From positions 1-64,000 of the forward strand of contig JAGQHW010000001.1 in the NCBI GenBank assembly GCA_020431645.1: a stretch of 64,000 nucleotides of DNA. Direction: 5' to 3'. The notes under the pieces are model-generated. The model ran no database searches and was not told the origin of the DNA. It saw only the letters and a program-made list of their open reading frames with translations. The translations under genes and the position numbers were made by a program. This DNA is from Carnobacterium sp. (GTDB taxonomy: Bacteria; Bacillota; Bacilli; Lactobacillales; Carnobacteriaceae). Positions 38,065-48,161 of the stretch are shown here, piece after piece (position 1 is the stretch's first letter; each line of letters starts with the position of its first letter).

Positions 38065-38448
38065 TTCTTTTATCTTAATAATCTTACAACCGATAGGAGA
38101 ATAGACTGAGTGCATTCTTTTTCAATAAACAATAAAAGTGAGTAACGTCTATTTGCGCGTAAACTTTGAGAGAATAGGAGTTTAGAAATATACAACTATA
38201 AAAAGCTATTTTCTAAAAGAGGAGCATCAGAAAAAATAAAAAGATTCTTTTGATTAAATTTAAAGAGTAGTAGAAAAAATGGTAAAATAGACATCTACTA
38301 ACTAAATAAAGTTGGTACTTAGCTCTATAATCATTATACAGATTATAGAATAAAAAACTGAAAATAGATCTTTTAATGAATACATAGGATTTTAAGTAAA
38401 AATAAAGTTAAGCTTGTACTAAAAAAACTAAAAGGAGACGAATAAGTA
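38065..38448. other. Intergenic region before topB
   Basis: About 380 bp with no gene. The only clear signal is an extended -10 promoter, TGGTAAAAT at 38280-38288, 160 bp before topB. A matching GGTAAAATAGAC stretch is found in front of the ArsR gene at 40635. The long leader shows no structure that I recognise. Confidence 0.45.
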
Positions 38449-40581
38449 ATGGGAATGACACTAATTCTTGCAGAGAAACCTTCTCAGGCAAAAGCCTATG
38501 CTGAATCCTTTGGGAAGTTTTTACAAAAAAACGGCTACATCATGTTAAACTCGTCTAATACAATCATTACTTGGGGGTTTGGCCATTTGGTTGAACTAGC
38601 TTCACCAGAAGATTACAAAGAAGAATGGAAAAAATGGAGTATGAAAGAATTACCGATTCTTCCAGAAACGTTTAAATTTAAAGTGGGATCAGGAAAAGCA
38701 AAACAATTTAATGTAATAAAAAAATTATTGAGAGAAGCTGATCGGATTATTATCGCTACTGATAGTGATCGAGAAGGCGAAAGCATAGCCCGTTCGATTA
38801 TTAATCAGGCAAAAGTTGGCAATAAAGAGATCAAGCGTTTATGGATTAACTCACTCGAATCAGAGGAAATACAAAAAGGGTTCTCTAATTTAAGAGATGG
38901 AAAAGAATTCTATTCTACTTATATTGAAGCCCAAACGAGACAAATTAGCGACTGGCTAGTTGGGATTAATTTATCCCGTATGTACACCCTTTCCTTGCAG
39001 AAGAAAGGTATTGATGAAGGTGTATTCAGTGTGGGCCGTGTTCAAACACCGACACTTTACATGATTTATAGTCGACAAAAAGAAAGAGAGAACTTTGTTC
39101 CCGAAGTGTTTTTTGAAATGTATGCGAATATAAAAGCTGAAAATGGAACGTTTAAAGCTAAGTATACTAAAAGGTTCTCTACAAAAAAAGATTTACAAGA
39201 GCTAATAAAAAAGCATAACTTACTCCCTAGTAATCCTGGAGTGATTTCCAGTGTTGAGATGAAGCATATTTCGCAACCCTCCCCACCGCTATTTTCATTG
39301 AGTGATTTACAAAGTTTAATAAATAAAAAATATAAAATAAGTCCAGCGGATACATTAAAACACGTTCAGGCCCTTTATGAAGCTAAATTAGTAAGTTATC
39401 CACGAAGTGATTGTCGTCATATTACTGACTCAGAGTTTCATTACCTTGTCGAAAGAATAGCAGACTATCAAAGCGTCTTGGACTACACAATTAAAGAACC
39501 GAATATAAGTAAACGAAAACGTTACGTTGATGGATCAAAAGTCCAAGAACATTACGCGCTTATCCCGACTAAAAAAATAGCAACGCAAAAAGAACTAGCT
39601 AAGCTGACCAGTAGTCAAAAAAATATCTATTTTACTATTTTAAAGCGAACGTTAGCCATGTTTGAAACAGACTTCAAGTATGATGAAACAACTATCCTAG
39701 TTGACATTAAAGGGCTGCCCTTTACGAGTAAAGGTAGAACCATCATCGATAAAGGCTGGCGTAAGTTAGAATATACAATTAGCAAAAGTTCAGAAAAAAA
39801 AGAATCAACTGAGTTGCCTATAGTCCAAAAAAATGAAGTGGTTGAAGCAGATTTATCCACTGCAGAAGGGTTAACTACACCTCCAAAGCTTTATACAGAA
39901 GGAACGTTGATTACTGCAATGAAAACTTGTGGCAGAGAATTAGAAAACAAAGAAGAAAAAGAAATATTAAAAACAACAGAAGGCATAGGAACAGAAGCAA
40001 CTAGAGCAAATATCATCGAAACACTTAAGAAGCAGCACTATATTAATAGTCAAAAAAATGAAGTGAGTGTCACTCAAAAAGGTACCATACTTTGTCAAGC
40101 AGTAGCAGATACGTTACTCAGTAGCCCCGAAATGACGGCTAAGTGGGAGACCTATTTAAAGAAAATAAAAAATGAAGAAGGTACTCAAGAAGCTTTCTTA
40201 GCGATCATTCAAAAATTTATTCGCCACACACTCAGTTCAAGTACCCAAGTAATTGAACAGAAGAATTGGTCGACGTATGACACGACTACCAATCAAACGA
40301 AGCCAATGATTGCCAACTGTCCGATGTGTGGACAATCGATATTAGATAAAGGTAAATTGTATGGCTGTAGTGGGTATAGTAATGGGTGCACCTTTACCCT
40401 TCCAAAACGGTATGTTGGAAAAGAATTATCTGAATCAATGATTAAAAACTTAATTCAGACAAAAGAAACACGCGTATTGAAAGGCTTCAAGAAAAAAGAT
40501 GGACAAACATTTTCGGCGGCACTACAGTTAACACAAGATTATAAGTTGTCGTTTAAGCCGTATGAAAAAAATAAACTATAG
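38449..40581 (+). CDS. topB: DNA topoisomerase III
   Basis: Type IA topoisomerase that decatenates and relaxes DNA. The 710-residue product has the toprim domain start (LILAEKPSQAKAYAE) and its DxDREGE motif (ATDSDREGESIAR). The active-site tyrosine is in LVSYPRSDCRH. A C-terminal zinc ribbon follows, with CPMCGQ and CSGYSNGC. Length is typical for Firmicute chromosomal TopB. The start could be the ATG at 38449 or the one at 38455; AAAGGAGACG is upstream. Confidence 0.95.
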   Translation: MGMTLILAEKPSQAKAYAESFGKFLQKNGYIMLNSSNTIITWGFGHLVELASPEDYKEEWKKWSMKELPILPETFKFKVGSGKAKQFNVIKKLLREADRIIIATDSDREGESIARSIINQAKVGNKEIKRLWINSLESEEIQKGFSNLRDGKEFYSTYIEAQTRQISDWLVGINLSRMYTLSLQKKGIDEGVFSVGRVQTPTLYMIYSRQKERENFVPEVFFEMYANIKAENGTFKAKYTKRFSTKKDLQELIKKHNLLPSNPGVISSVEMKHISQPSPPLFSLSDLQSLINKKYKISPADTLKHVQALYEAKLVSYPRSDCRHITDSEFHYLVERIADYQSVLDYTIKEPNISKRKRYVDGSKVQEHYALIPTKKIATQKELAKLTSSQKNIYFTILKRTLAMFETDFKYDETTILVDIKGLPFTSKGRTIIDKGWRKLEYTISKSSEKKESTELPIVQKNEVVEADLSTAEGLTTPPKLYTEGTLITAMKTCGRELENKEEKEILKTTEGIGTEATRANIIETLKKQHYINSQKNEVSVTQKGTILCQAVADTLLSSPEMTAKWETYLKKIKNEEGTQEAFLAIIQKFIRHTLSSSTQVIEQKNWSTYDTTTNQTKPMIANCPMCGQSILDKGKLYGCSGYSNGCTFTLPKRYVGKELSESMIKNLIQTKETRVLKGFKKKDGQTFSAALQLTQDYKLSFKPYEKNKL

Positions 40582-40636
40582 AATTAGTTAAAAAAAGTTG
40601 CAGATAGATAGAATATCATCTATATTAGAATAATGG

Positions 40637-40642
40637 TAAAAT
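40637..40642 (+). promoter_or_regulatory. Extended -10 of the arsR gene
   Basis: TGGTAAAAT (extended -10) lies 22 bp before the gene. Upstream an AGAT...ATCT dyad near 40606-40622 may be the operator; no good -35 is seen. Confidence 0.4.
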
Positions 40643-40663
40643 AGACTGGAAAGAGGGATAAGT

Positions 40664-40954
40664 ATGGATTATGAAGCTTATGCAAAAGTTATGAAGGCCT
40701 TATCTGATCCGAAACGTGTCAAAATAATAGACATGCTTTCTTATGGATCACTGTGCGCTTGCGATATTCTGGAGCAATTTGACTTCACACAGCCAACTTT
40801 ATCTCATCATATAAAAGTTTTAGTCGACATGGGTTTAGTGACTGTAGAAAAAACAGGAACGTGGCATTACTATTCTCTAAATGAAATAAAAATGGATCAA
40901 TTAGTAACCGATACAATTAAAATTGCCTCAGCAAGAACTACAGCTGTTGGCTAA
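40664..40954 (+). CDS. ArsR/SmtB-family metal-responsive repressor
   Basis: A 96-residue winged-helix regulator. The recognition region is QPTLSHHIKVLVDMGLV near residues 43-59. Cys31, Cys33 and Asp34 in SLCACD match the alpha-3 metal site (ELCVCDL) of ArsR/CadC, so As(III), Sb(III), Cd or Pb could be the inducer. It precedes a heterodimeric ABC exporter, but a terminator lies between them. Confidence 0.88.
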   Translation: MDYEAYAKVMKALSDPKRVKIIDMLSYGSLCACDILEQFDFTQPTLSHHIKVLVDMGLVTVEKTGTWHYYSLNEIKMDQLVTDTIKIASARTTAVG

Positions 40955-40982
40955 AAAGACAATGCAATGAACTCTTATTGAA

Positions 40983-41018
40983 GCAAATAGGAAGTTTTTA
41001 TTCTATTTGTTTTTTTTA
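40983..41018 (+). terminator. Terminator between arsR and the ABC exporter
   Basis: GCAAATAG pairs with CTATTTG around a 12-nt loop and is followed by T8. It should limit read-through from arsR into the exporter genes. Confidence 0.65.
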
Positions 41019-41073
41019 TGGGAAAAAAATCCTATATGCTTTTATGAAGGATAAATTGAAAGGAATGAAATAC

Positions 41074-42828
41074 ATGTTTGATACGTTTAAGAAATACGGT
41101 TGGTTTTTTAAGCTACGCTGGAAAAGTTATACGTTTGGTGTAGTTGCTTTAATTATTTGTGCTATTTTACAAGTCCTAAATCCTATTATTATTGGCAATA
41201 TTATTGACCATTTTATAGCAGGAACGTTAAATTGGAAGATATTACTTTTTTTTGTCTCTCTTATTCTAGTTTTCTCGCTCGTGATGTATGCTTTGCGATA
41301 CGGTTGGAGGATGGCATTATTTGGTAACTCGACATTGATTGAGTCTTTGCTGCGTAATCGTTTATTTACATTTTTCACTCGTATGGATGCAGAATTTTAT
41401 CAAAAATACCGTACTGGAGATTTGATGGCTCATGCTACTAATGATTTAGCAGCCATTCGTTTTGTTGCAGCTGATGGTGTTTTAACTTTGACAGACGCTT
41501 TATCATTAGGTGGAATCACACTTTTTTCAATGTTTGTTTTCATTGACTGGAAATTAACTCTCTTTTCTATCTTACCCTTACCGATTTTGGTTATTGTTTC
41601 AACGTACTTAGGGAAAATGATTCATGCCCGTTACCGTGGCGCATTGCAAGCTTTTTCTTCAATGAATAATCATGTCCAAGAAAGTGTTACGGGGATGAAA
41701 GTCCTTAAGACCTTTGGTGAAGAAAAAGAAGATTTTGTAGCATTCAAAGAAGAAACAAAAAAGGTAGTGGATAAAAATCAACGCGTTTATAAATTAAAAG
41801 CGGCTTTGAGTCCAAGTATTGAAATGATTATGGGATTAACGTATGTGATTGCTTTATTAGTTGGCGGAAATTTCGTGCAAACTGGTCGCATTTCTATTGG
41901 TGATTTAGTCGCTTTTATCAGTTATATTGGTATGATGCAGTGGCCTTTATTAGCTGTAGGCGGCCTCATCAATACACTAGAACGCGGCAGTGCTGCTTAT
42001 GATCGAGTAGAAGATTTATTAGCTTATACTCCTTCTATCGTAGAAACGACAAATGCTTATGATCAATCGTTAGACGGAGATATTGACTTTGCTATTCAGT
42101 CATTTACTTACCCAGATGATAGACATCCCGCTTTGACAGATATTTCTTTTCAACTAGAAAAAGGGAAAATGTTAGGAGTCGTTGGTCGAACAGGTTCTGG
42201 AAAAAGCACGTTGTATAAATTGTTGTTGCGTGATTATGATCAGTATGAAGGGAATATTTTATACAATGGTATTAATATAAAAGATTATACCTTAGAGTCA
42301 TTAAAAAAAGGTATCGCTATTGTGCCACAAGAAAACTTCTTATTTTCAACAACGATTCGCGAGAATATTCGATTCGGTAATCCAACACTATCTCAAAAAG
42401 AAGTTGAAAAGTATGCAATACTAGCCAATATTCATGAAGATATTCTAGAATTTCCTGAAGGATACGATACAAAAGTTGGTGAACGAGGTGTCTCTTTATC
42501 TGGTGGACAAAAACAACGCATTGCTATTGCTAGAGCACTGGCTGTCGAACCAGAATGTCTAATTTTAGACGATTCTCTTTCAGCAGTAGATGCACAAACA
42601 GAAGAAACGATTTTGAGTTTACTGAAACAGGAAAGAAAAAACAAAACAACCATTATTTCTGCTCATCGAATCAGTTCTATTATGCATGCAGATGAAATAA
42701 TCGTGATGGAAAAAGGTAAGATGAGTGAACGGGGTACTCATCAACAACTCATCGGAATAAATGGTTGGTACAATGATATGTATCAAAAACAACAGCTCGA
42801 GAAAAAATTAGACGGGGAGGGAATGTAA
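41074..42828 (+). CDS. Heterodimeric ABC exporter subunit A (degenerate-site NBD)
   Basis: A 584-residue half-transporter: six membrane segments, then an ATP-binding cassette. I use the ATG at 41074 (AAAGGA 9 nt upstream); the frame is open from 40978. Walker A is GRTGSGKST, the signature is canonical LSGGQ, and Walker B reads LILDDSLSAVD, with Asp in place of the catalytic Glu. This is the pattern of the degenerate-site subunit in LmrCD/BmrCD/TM287-288-like multidrug exporters. It overlaps subunit B by one base. Confidence 0.92.
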   Translation: MFDTFKKYGWFFKLRWKSYTFGVVALIICAILQVLNPIIIGNIIDHFIAGTLNWKILLFFVSLILVFSLVMYALRYGWRMALFGNSTLIESLLRNRLFTFFTRMDAEFYQKYRTGDLMAHATNDLAAIRFVAADGVLTLTDALSLGGITLFSMFVFIDWKLTLFSILPLPILVIVSTYLGKMIHARYRGALQAFSSMNNHVQESVTGMKVLKTFGEEKEDFVAFKEETKKVVDKNQRVYKLKAALSPSIEMIMGLTYVIALLVGGNFVQTGRISIGDLVAFISYIGMMQWPLLAVGGLINTLERGSAAYDRVEDLLAYTPSIVETTNAYDQSLDGDIDFAIQSFTYPDDRHPALTDISFQLEKGKMLGVVGRTGSGKSTLYKLLLRDYDQYEGNILYNGINIKDYTLESLKKGIAIVPQENFLFSTTIRENIRFGNPTLSQKEVEKYAILANIHEDILEFPEGYDTKVGERGVSLSGGQKQRIAIARALAVEPECLILDDSLSAVDAQTEETILSLLKQERKNKTTIISAHRISSIMHADEIIVMEKGKMSERGTHQQLIGINGWYNDMYQKQQLEKKLDGEGM

Positions 42829-44618
42829 TGGCCAAAAAACAACAAAAAGCCTTTTCGACTAAAGAATCAGGCCAGGTTTTACTTACCCTCATGCGTTTTG
42901 CAAAACCACATAAGTTTCTTTTTATCGTTTCATTTATCTTTTTAGCCTTAAGTTCTTCGGTTGCTGCGTATTTGCCAATCATTATTCAGCGCTACATTGA
43001 TACCTATTTATCAAAAGGAACAGCAACGATGGAGATTACGATTCGTGTGGTTATTTTCTATGGTGTATTAACACTGGTTAAAGCCGCCTCTTCTTATGGA
43101 AAAGACTTTCTTTTTAATACTGCTTCAGAAAGAACAGTAGGAAATATCCGAAACAGTTTATATGAAAAAGTTGGTTCATTGGGTATGCGGTATTTTGATC
43201 AAACACCTGCTGGTACAGTTGTTTCTAGAGTAACAAATGACACAGAAACAATTAAAGAATTTTGGACAGTCTTTTTAAATATTTCTAATGGATTATTCAG
43301 TGTTATTGCTATAACGGTTGCGATGTTTGCGTTGAATTGGCGGATGGCGTTGGTTTTCCTTTTATTTATTCCTTTTATTATTTGGATGGCTGGTGTTTAC
43401 CGCAAAAAAAGTACCCTTGTTTATAGTCAAATGAGACTGGTATTGGGTCAGTTAAATGCTAGCTTAAGCGAATCGATTAGTGGCATGAGTATCATTCAAA
43501 AATACCATCAAGAAAAGAATTTCATAGCAGAATTTGATGAAATTAATCAAGAGTATGTCGCTTCTCGCCGCTCGATGTACAGCATGAACGCTCTATTATT
43601 AGCGCCAGCAATTCATGTAATTGAAGCAGTTGCTTTAGTGATTGTCTTGCTTATTTTTGGGTATCAAGATTTCAACTCAAATGCTGTTGATATTGGATTA
43701 GTGTATGCATTTACAGCTTATTCTCGTTCATTCTTTCAACCGATTAGCCAAATGATGAATAGCTTAAGTTCTCTACAAGATGGAATTGTCGCTGGCCATC
43801 GTGTCCAAGAATTACTGGAAAGTGATGAGCTTGCACCTCAGTCCATACAAGAAAAAAATGAATGGATTACCGATGGACATATTCAAGTTAAAAATTTGAG
43901 TTTTTCATATGACGGTAAAAAACAGGTTTTGCGTAACATTAGTTTCGAAGTAAAACCTGGTCAAACAGTCGCTTTAGTTGGTCAAACAGGATCAGGAAAA
44001 AGTTCAATCATCAACGTATTAATGCGTTTTTATGAATACAATCAAGGTGAAATTACTATTGATGGTCATTCTTTGAAGGATTTATCGATAGAGGGACTAA
44101 GAAGTGAAATGGGATTAGTCTTACAAGATAGTTTCTTGTTTTATGGAACTATCGCAGATAATATTCGGATGTACGATGCTTCATACACAGATGAAGAAGT
44201 TAAACATGCAGCAGAATTTGTTTATGCAGATGACTTTATTTCTGAGATGGAAGAGGGCTATGCATCAAAAGTGATCGAACGAGGAGCAAGTTTATCTGCT
44301 GGTGAAAAACAGTTGGTTAGTTTTGCTAGAACAATTTTACGTTCGCCGCGGATTCTAATTTTAGATGAAGCAACAGCAAATATTGATACAGAAACAGAAG
44401 GAAAGATTCAAAAAGGTCTAGCCAATATGCGTAAAAACCGGACATCATTGATTATCGCTCATCGCTTGTCTACGATTAAAGACGCAGATAAAATTTTAGT
44501 TTTAAATAATGGTGAAATTGTTGAACAAGGTAGCCATGATGAATTGATTGATAAAAAAGGAGCCTACTTTGATATGTATGAGCTACAGACTTATCAAGAA
44601 AAAACAGGGGATTTCTAA
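42828..44618 (+). CDS. Heterodimeric ABC exporter subunit B (canonical Walker B)
   Basis: A 596-residue partner half-transporter. Walker A is GQTGSGKSS and Walker B LILDEATANID keeps the catalytic glutamate, but its signature motif is LSAGE rather than LSGGQ. Together with the Asp in subunit A this places both deviations in the same nucleotide site, as expected for a heterodimer with one active and one degenerate site. The likely role is export of drugs or amphiphiles; the ArsR neighbour leaves metal-thiol export possible. Confidence 0.92.
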   Translation: MAKKQQKAFSTKESGQVLLTLMRFAKPHKFLFIVSFIFLALSSSVAAYLPIIIQRYIDTYLSKGTATMEITIRVVIFYGVLTLVKAASSYGKDFLFNTASERTVGNIRNSLYEKVGSLGMRYFDQTPAGTVVSRVTNDTETIKEFWTVFLNISNGLFSVIAITVAMFALNWRMALVFLLFIPFIIWMAGVYRKKSTLVYSQMRLVLGQLNASLSESISGMSIIQKYHQEKNFIAEFDEINQEYVASRRSMYSMNALLLAPAIHVIEAVALVIVLLIFGYQDFNSNAVDIGLVYAFTAYSRSFFQPISQMMNSLSSLQDGIVAGHRVQELLESDELAPQSIQEKNEWITDGHIQVKNLSFSYDGKKQVLRNISFEVKPGQTVALVGQTGSGKSSIINVLMRFYEYNQGEITIDGHSLKDLSIEGLRSEMGLVLQDSFLFYGTIADNIRMYDASYTDEEVKHAAEFVYADDFISEMEEGYASKVIERGASLSAGEKQLVSFARTILRSPRILILDEATANIDTETEGKIQKGLANMRKNRTSLIIAHRLSTIKDADKILVLNNGEIVEQGSHDELIDKKGAYFDMYELQTYQEKTGDF

Positions 44619-44633
44619 CAGATGTTAACTAAG

Positions 44634-44678
44634 AAAATCGTATCGTCTCTATCAGTAGAGGGGGTATGATTTTTTTAT
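44634..44678 (+). terminator. Terminator after the ABC exporter
   Basis: AAAATCGTATC...TCTCT pairs imperfectly with AGAG...GGTATGATT around ATCAGT, then T7. Confidence 0.65.
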
Positions 44679-44749
44679 TGCTTCTTGCTACACCAAAAAA
44701 TTATAAAAAAAGTCAAGAGAATGTAAGACTAGCTTGATAAATGAAAGAG

Positions 44750-44778
44750 TTGGGGAAAGTGAGTGGTTATGCTATATT
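44750..44778 (+). promoter_or_regulatory. purH-purD promoter
   Basis: TTGGGG and TATATT are separated by 17 bp, 119 bp before purH. No PurR box pair (CGAA...TTCG) was recognised. Confidence 0.5.
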
Positions 44779-44897
44779 AAGGATAAATATAAAATAGAGG
44801 AATACTATTCTGACAGTCAAAGTAGTTAAGTAAAAAGTATCTTTTTACAAAAAAACTATCTCTATAGGATAGAATGAAAAAGGAGGAGTGTTGAACA

Positions 44898-46439
44898 ATG
44901 GTAAGAGCATTGATCAGTGTTTCAGATAAAACAGGTATCGTAAAATTTGCAAAAGAGTTAGTTGCGAAAGGTATTGAAATTATTTCAACTGGAGGGACCA
45001 AAAAAGTACTAGCAGCAGCAGGCGTTCCAACTATTTCAGTTGAAGATGTAACAGGGTTTCCAGAAATGATGGATGGTCGCGTTAAAACGTTGCATCCGCT
45101 TATTCATGGTGCCTTGCTAGGTAGACGAGATGTACCTGAACACATCTTCGCTATGAACGAACACGCTATTGTACCCATCGATTTTGTTGTTGTAAATCTT
45201 TATCCTTTTAAGGAAACGATTAGTAAAAAGGACGTAACTTTAACGGAAGCTATCGAAAACATTGATATTGGCGGACCAAGTATGTTGCGTAGTGCAGCTA
45301 AAAACTATGCTAGTGTCACGGTAATTACTGACCCTGCTGATTACCCTAGTGTAAGTAGTGAGCTGGAGGAATCAGGAGCAACTACTTTTGAAACAAGACA
45401 AGCTTTAGCTGCAAAAGTGTTCCGTCACACAGCGAGTTATGATGCATTAATTGCTCAATACTTAACCGATATTGTTGGCGAAACAGAACCAGAAAAACTT
45501 ACACTAACTTATGATTTAAAACAACCGTTACGCTATGGGGAAAATGCACATCAAACAGCTCTCTTCTACCAAGAACCATTAGTGATTCCTTTCTCGATTC
45601 CCAACGCTAGTCAATTATACGGAAAAGATTTATCTTACAACAATATTAAAGATGCAGATGCGGCCATTCGCATCGCTCGTGAGTTTGATGAACCGGCAGT
45701 CGTTGCGGTTAAACACATGAATCCTTGTGGTGTTGGCATAGCGGACACGATTACAGAAGCTTTCGATCGTTGCTATGCAGCGGATCCAGTATCCATATTT
45801 GGTGGTATTGTAGTTGCCAATAGACCTTTGGATGAGACAACAGCAGAAAAATTAACTAGCCTATTCTTAGAAATCGTTCTTGCACCAAGCTATTCAAAAG
45901 AAGCTCTATCTATCTTGACTAAGAAAAAGAATCTTCGTATCATGACATTGGATTTCTCAACTGCAAAAGCAGGAAAAAAAGAATTTGTATCTGTGTTGGG
46001 CGGTATGCTAGAGCAGACACAAGATAGCTGTATACAAGACATACCAGCTAACTGGGAAGTAATGACAGATCGTCAACCAACCGAAGACGAAATGAAAGCT
46101 ATGGAATTTGCGTGGAAGGTTGTCAAACATGTGAAAAGCAATGCCATCGTTTTAGCAACTAGCAAACAAACAGTTGGAATTGGAGCTGGCCAAATGAACC
46201 GTGTCGGATCGGTTAAAATTGCAATCAATCAGGCCAAAGAAAATCGTGCTATCGAAGGAGCTGTATTAGCCAGTGATGCTTTCTTTCCAATGAACGATAG
46301 TGTCGAATACGCAGCCCAACAAGGTATCAAAGCAATCATTCAACCGGGTGGGAGTATTAAAGATCAAGACTCTATCAACATGGCAAATAAATATGGCATC
46401 ACCATGCTTAAAACAACTATCCGTCACTTTAGACACTAA
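44898..46439 (+). CDS. purH: Bifunctional AICAR transformylase/IMP cyclohydrolase
   Basis: Catalyses the last two steps to IMP; the transformylase half uses 10-formyl-tetrahydrofolate, the product of the one-carbon genes 5-14 kb downstream. The 513-residue protein has the N-terminal cyclohydrolase ([18 protein letters not shown]) and the C-terminal transformylase with RYGENAHQ and KHMNPCGVG. It is followed by purD after 104 bp. The other pur genes are not in the window. Confidence 0.97.
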   Translation: MVRALISVSDKTGIVKFAKELVAKGIEIISTGGTKKVLAAAGVPTISVEDVTGFPEMMDGRVKTLHPLIHGALLGRRDVPEHIFAMNEHAIVPIDFVVVNLYPFKETISKKDVTLTEAIENIDIGGPSMLRSAAKNYASVTVITDPADYPSVSSELEESGATTFETRQALAAKVFRHTASYDALIAQYLTDIVGETEPEKLTLTYDLKQPLRYGENAHQTALFYQEPLVIPFSIPNASQLYGKDLSYNNIKDADAAIRIAREFDEPAVVAVKHMNPCGVGIADTITEAFDRCYAADPVSIFGGIVVANRPLDETTAEKLTSLFLEIVLAPSYSKEALSILTKKKNLRIMTLDFSTAKAGKKEFVSVLGGMLEQTQDSCIQDIPANWEVMTDRQPTEDEMKAMEFAWKVVKHVKSNAIVLATSKQTVGIGAGQMNRVGSVKIAINQAKENRAIEGAVLASDAFFPMNDSVEYAAQQGIKAIIQPGGSIKDQDSINMANKYGITMLKTTIRHFRH

Positions 46440-46543
46440 AGATAAGAGGACTGATTTAAAGCTAAATAGTCAGTATAAAATGAATAGAATGAATAAGAGA
46501 TAAAAAACAAATAAGTTTATAAAAAAGTTGAGAGATTTTATAA

Positions 46544-47851
46544 ATGAAACTTCTTGTTATCGGCAGTGGTGGACGGGAACACGCCATTGCAAAGAAATTT
46601 ACTGAAAGCCCGTTAGTGAAAACCGTTTTTTGTGCTAAAGGAAATATTGGAATGATACAAGATGGCATTCAACTGGTTGATATTGCAGAAAATGATCATG
46701 ACTCGTTGATTCAATTTGTAAAAGCTGAACAAATCGCGTGGACTTTTGTCGGACCAGAGCTTTCTTTATTTGAAGGGATAACCGATGCCTTTGAGACAGC
46801 CGGACTAAAAATATTTGGACCAAGTAAAAAAGCAGCAGATCTAGAATGCTCTAAGCAGTTTGCAAAAGATTTGATGAAAAAATATGCTATCCCAACTGCA
46901 TCATACAAAACATTCGAAGAGTATAAGCTGGCTGTATCTTATGTGGAATCAAAAGGCGTTCCAATCGTTATTAAAGCAGATGGATTAGCTGCTGGTAAAG
47001 GTGTTATTATTGCCGTGACGATGAAAGAAGCGACTGATGCTTTGCGTCATATGTTACTAGAGGGGAAATACGCAACGGGTAAACCAAAAGTAGTTATTGA
47101 GGAATATCTTGAAGGGGAAGAATTTTCCTTATTTGCTCTAGTGAATGGGTCGAACTATTATTATGCTGGAGTTGCCCAAGACCATAAGCGTGCTTATGAT
47201 GGAGACGAAGGTCCAAATACAGGCGGTATGGGCGCTTATTCTCCAGTACCGCAAGTTTCAAAAGAGAGGATTCAAGAAGTTATGGAAACAGTCATTAAGC
47301 CAACCGTGAATGCAATGGTTGCTGAAGGCTGTCCTTTTAAAGGAGTTATTTATGCAGGCTTGATGATGACAAATAAGGGTTTGAAAGTCATTGAATACAA
47401 CGCTCGCTTTGGTGATCCTGAAACGCAAGTGTTGATGCATCAATTGGCTTCAGATCTAGCTCAAATAATTGACGATATCTTAAATGAAAAAACCCCACTA
47501 ATTAAAATGCATACAGATCGCTACACATTGGGTATCGTTGTTTCAGCTGAGGGGTACCCTGAATTTCCAATGAGCAATATTTCGATACCACAAATGACAA
47601 CTAAAGGAACCGGCTGCAATATTTATGTTGCTGGGATGAAGAAAGTTGAAACCAATCTTGTTTCTAGTGGAGGTCGTATTTTATTGGTTGAAGCACAAGG
47701 GACAACGCTGCAAGAGGCTCAAAAAAAAGCTTACCGTTACTTAGAGGATAATCCTATTTGCCACACTTACTATCGTATGGACATTGGAGAAAAAGCGATT
47801 CAATTTGGGGAAAATAAAAAGGACCCAAAAAATAAGGTTCTTTTTAACTAA
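46544..47851 (+). CDS. purD: Phosphoribosylamine-glycine ligase
   Basis: ATP-grasp enzyme forming glycinamide ribonucleotide. The 435-residue product is slightly longer than the usual 420 because of a C-terminal extension (QFGENKKDPKN). Motifs: GSGGREHAIA at the start, IKADGLAAGKGVI near residue 147, and VIEYNARFGDPETQ for the metal site. It is second in purH-purD and followed by a terminator. The gap from purH holds no separate promoter that I can identify. Confidence 0.96.
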   Translation: MKLLVIGSGGREHAIAKKFTESPLVKTVFCAKGNIGMIQDGIQLVDIAENDHDSLIQFVKAEQIAWTFVGPELSLFEGITDAFETAGLKIFGPSKKAADLECSKQFAKDLMKKYAIPTASYKTFEEYKLAVSYVESKGVPIVIKADGLAAGKGVIIAVTMKEATDALRHMLLEGKYATGKPKVVIEEYLEGEEFSLFALVNGSNYYYAGVAQDHKRAYDGDEGPNTGGMGAYSPVPQVSKERIQEVMETVIKPTVNAMVAEGCPFKGVIYAGLMMTNKGLKVIEYNARFGDPETQVLMHQLASDLAQIIDDILNEKTPLIKMHTDRYTLGIVVSAEGYPEFPMSNISIPQMTTKGTGCNIYVAGMKKVETNLVSSGGRILLVEAQGTTLQEAQKKAYRYLEDNPICHTYYRMDIGEKAIQFGENKKDPKNKVLFN

Positions 47852-47955
47852 AATAGGAACTTAAAAACCAATGACTTAATAAAATGACTAATTTTACTTA
47901 TAAGATGAATAAGAGAATGACGCGTTTGTCTGCGATGAAATAAAGTTAATGAATT

Positions 47956-48014
47956 AAAAAATAGGGTCAAACAATCGACACGCATGAGTATCGATTGTCT
48001 GGCTCTATTTTATT
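47956..48014 (+). terminator. Terminator of purH-purD
   Basis: A stem of AAAATAG, GGTCAAACAATCGA with a near-perfect partner TCGATTGTCTGGCTCTATTTT around a 12-nt loop, followed by a T-rich stretch. Confidence 0.8.
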
Positions 48015-48109
48015 ATTTATCTAATAAAATAGATGAATTCACAAAAAAATTCGGATGTACAGCGCTATGAAAAGCATTATTTGTGCTAGTTTTTATTCTT
48101 TATTTTCTT

Positions 48110-48141
48110 TATACTAAAGATAATGATTAATAGCGCTTTCA
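48110..48141 (+). promoter_or_regulatory. -10 and cre-like site of the BTAD regulator gene
   Basis: TATACT (48110-48115) is a -10 without a strong -35. Thirteen bases downstream lies a cre-like site (48128-48141, reverse strand TGAAAGCGCTATTA) with 13 of 14 consensus matches. CcpA bound here would block the regulator gene, and so indirectly the one-carbon island. Confidence 0.6.
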
Positions 48142-48161
48142 TTCGAAAGGTGGGAAATAAG

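Noticed and set aside
44619-44897. Purine riboswitch or PurR box before purH
   Set aside because: No purine aptamer core or paired PurR boxes were recognised; only a terminator and a simple promoter were seen.
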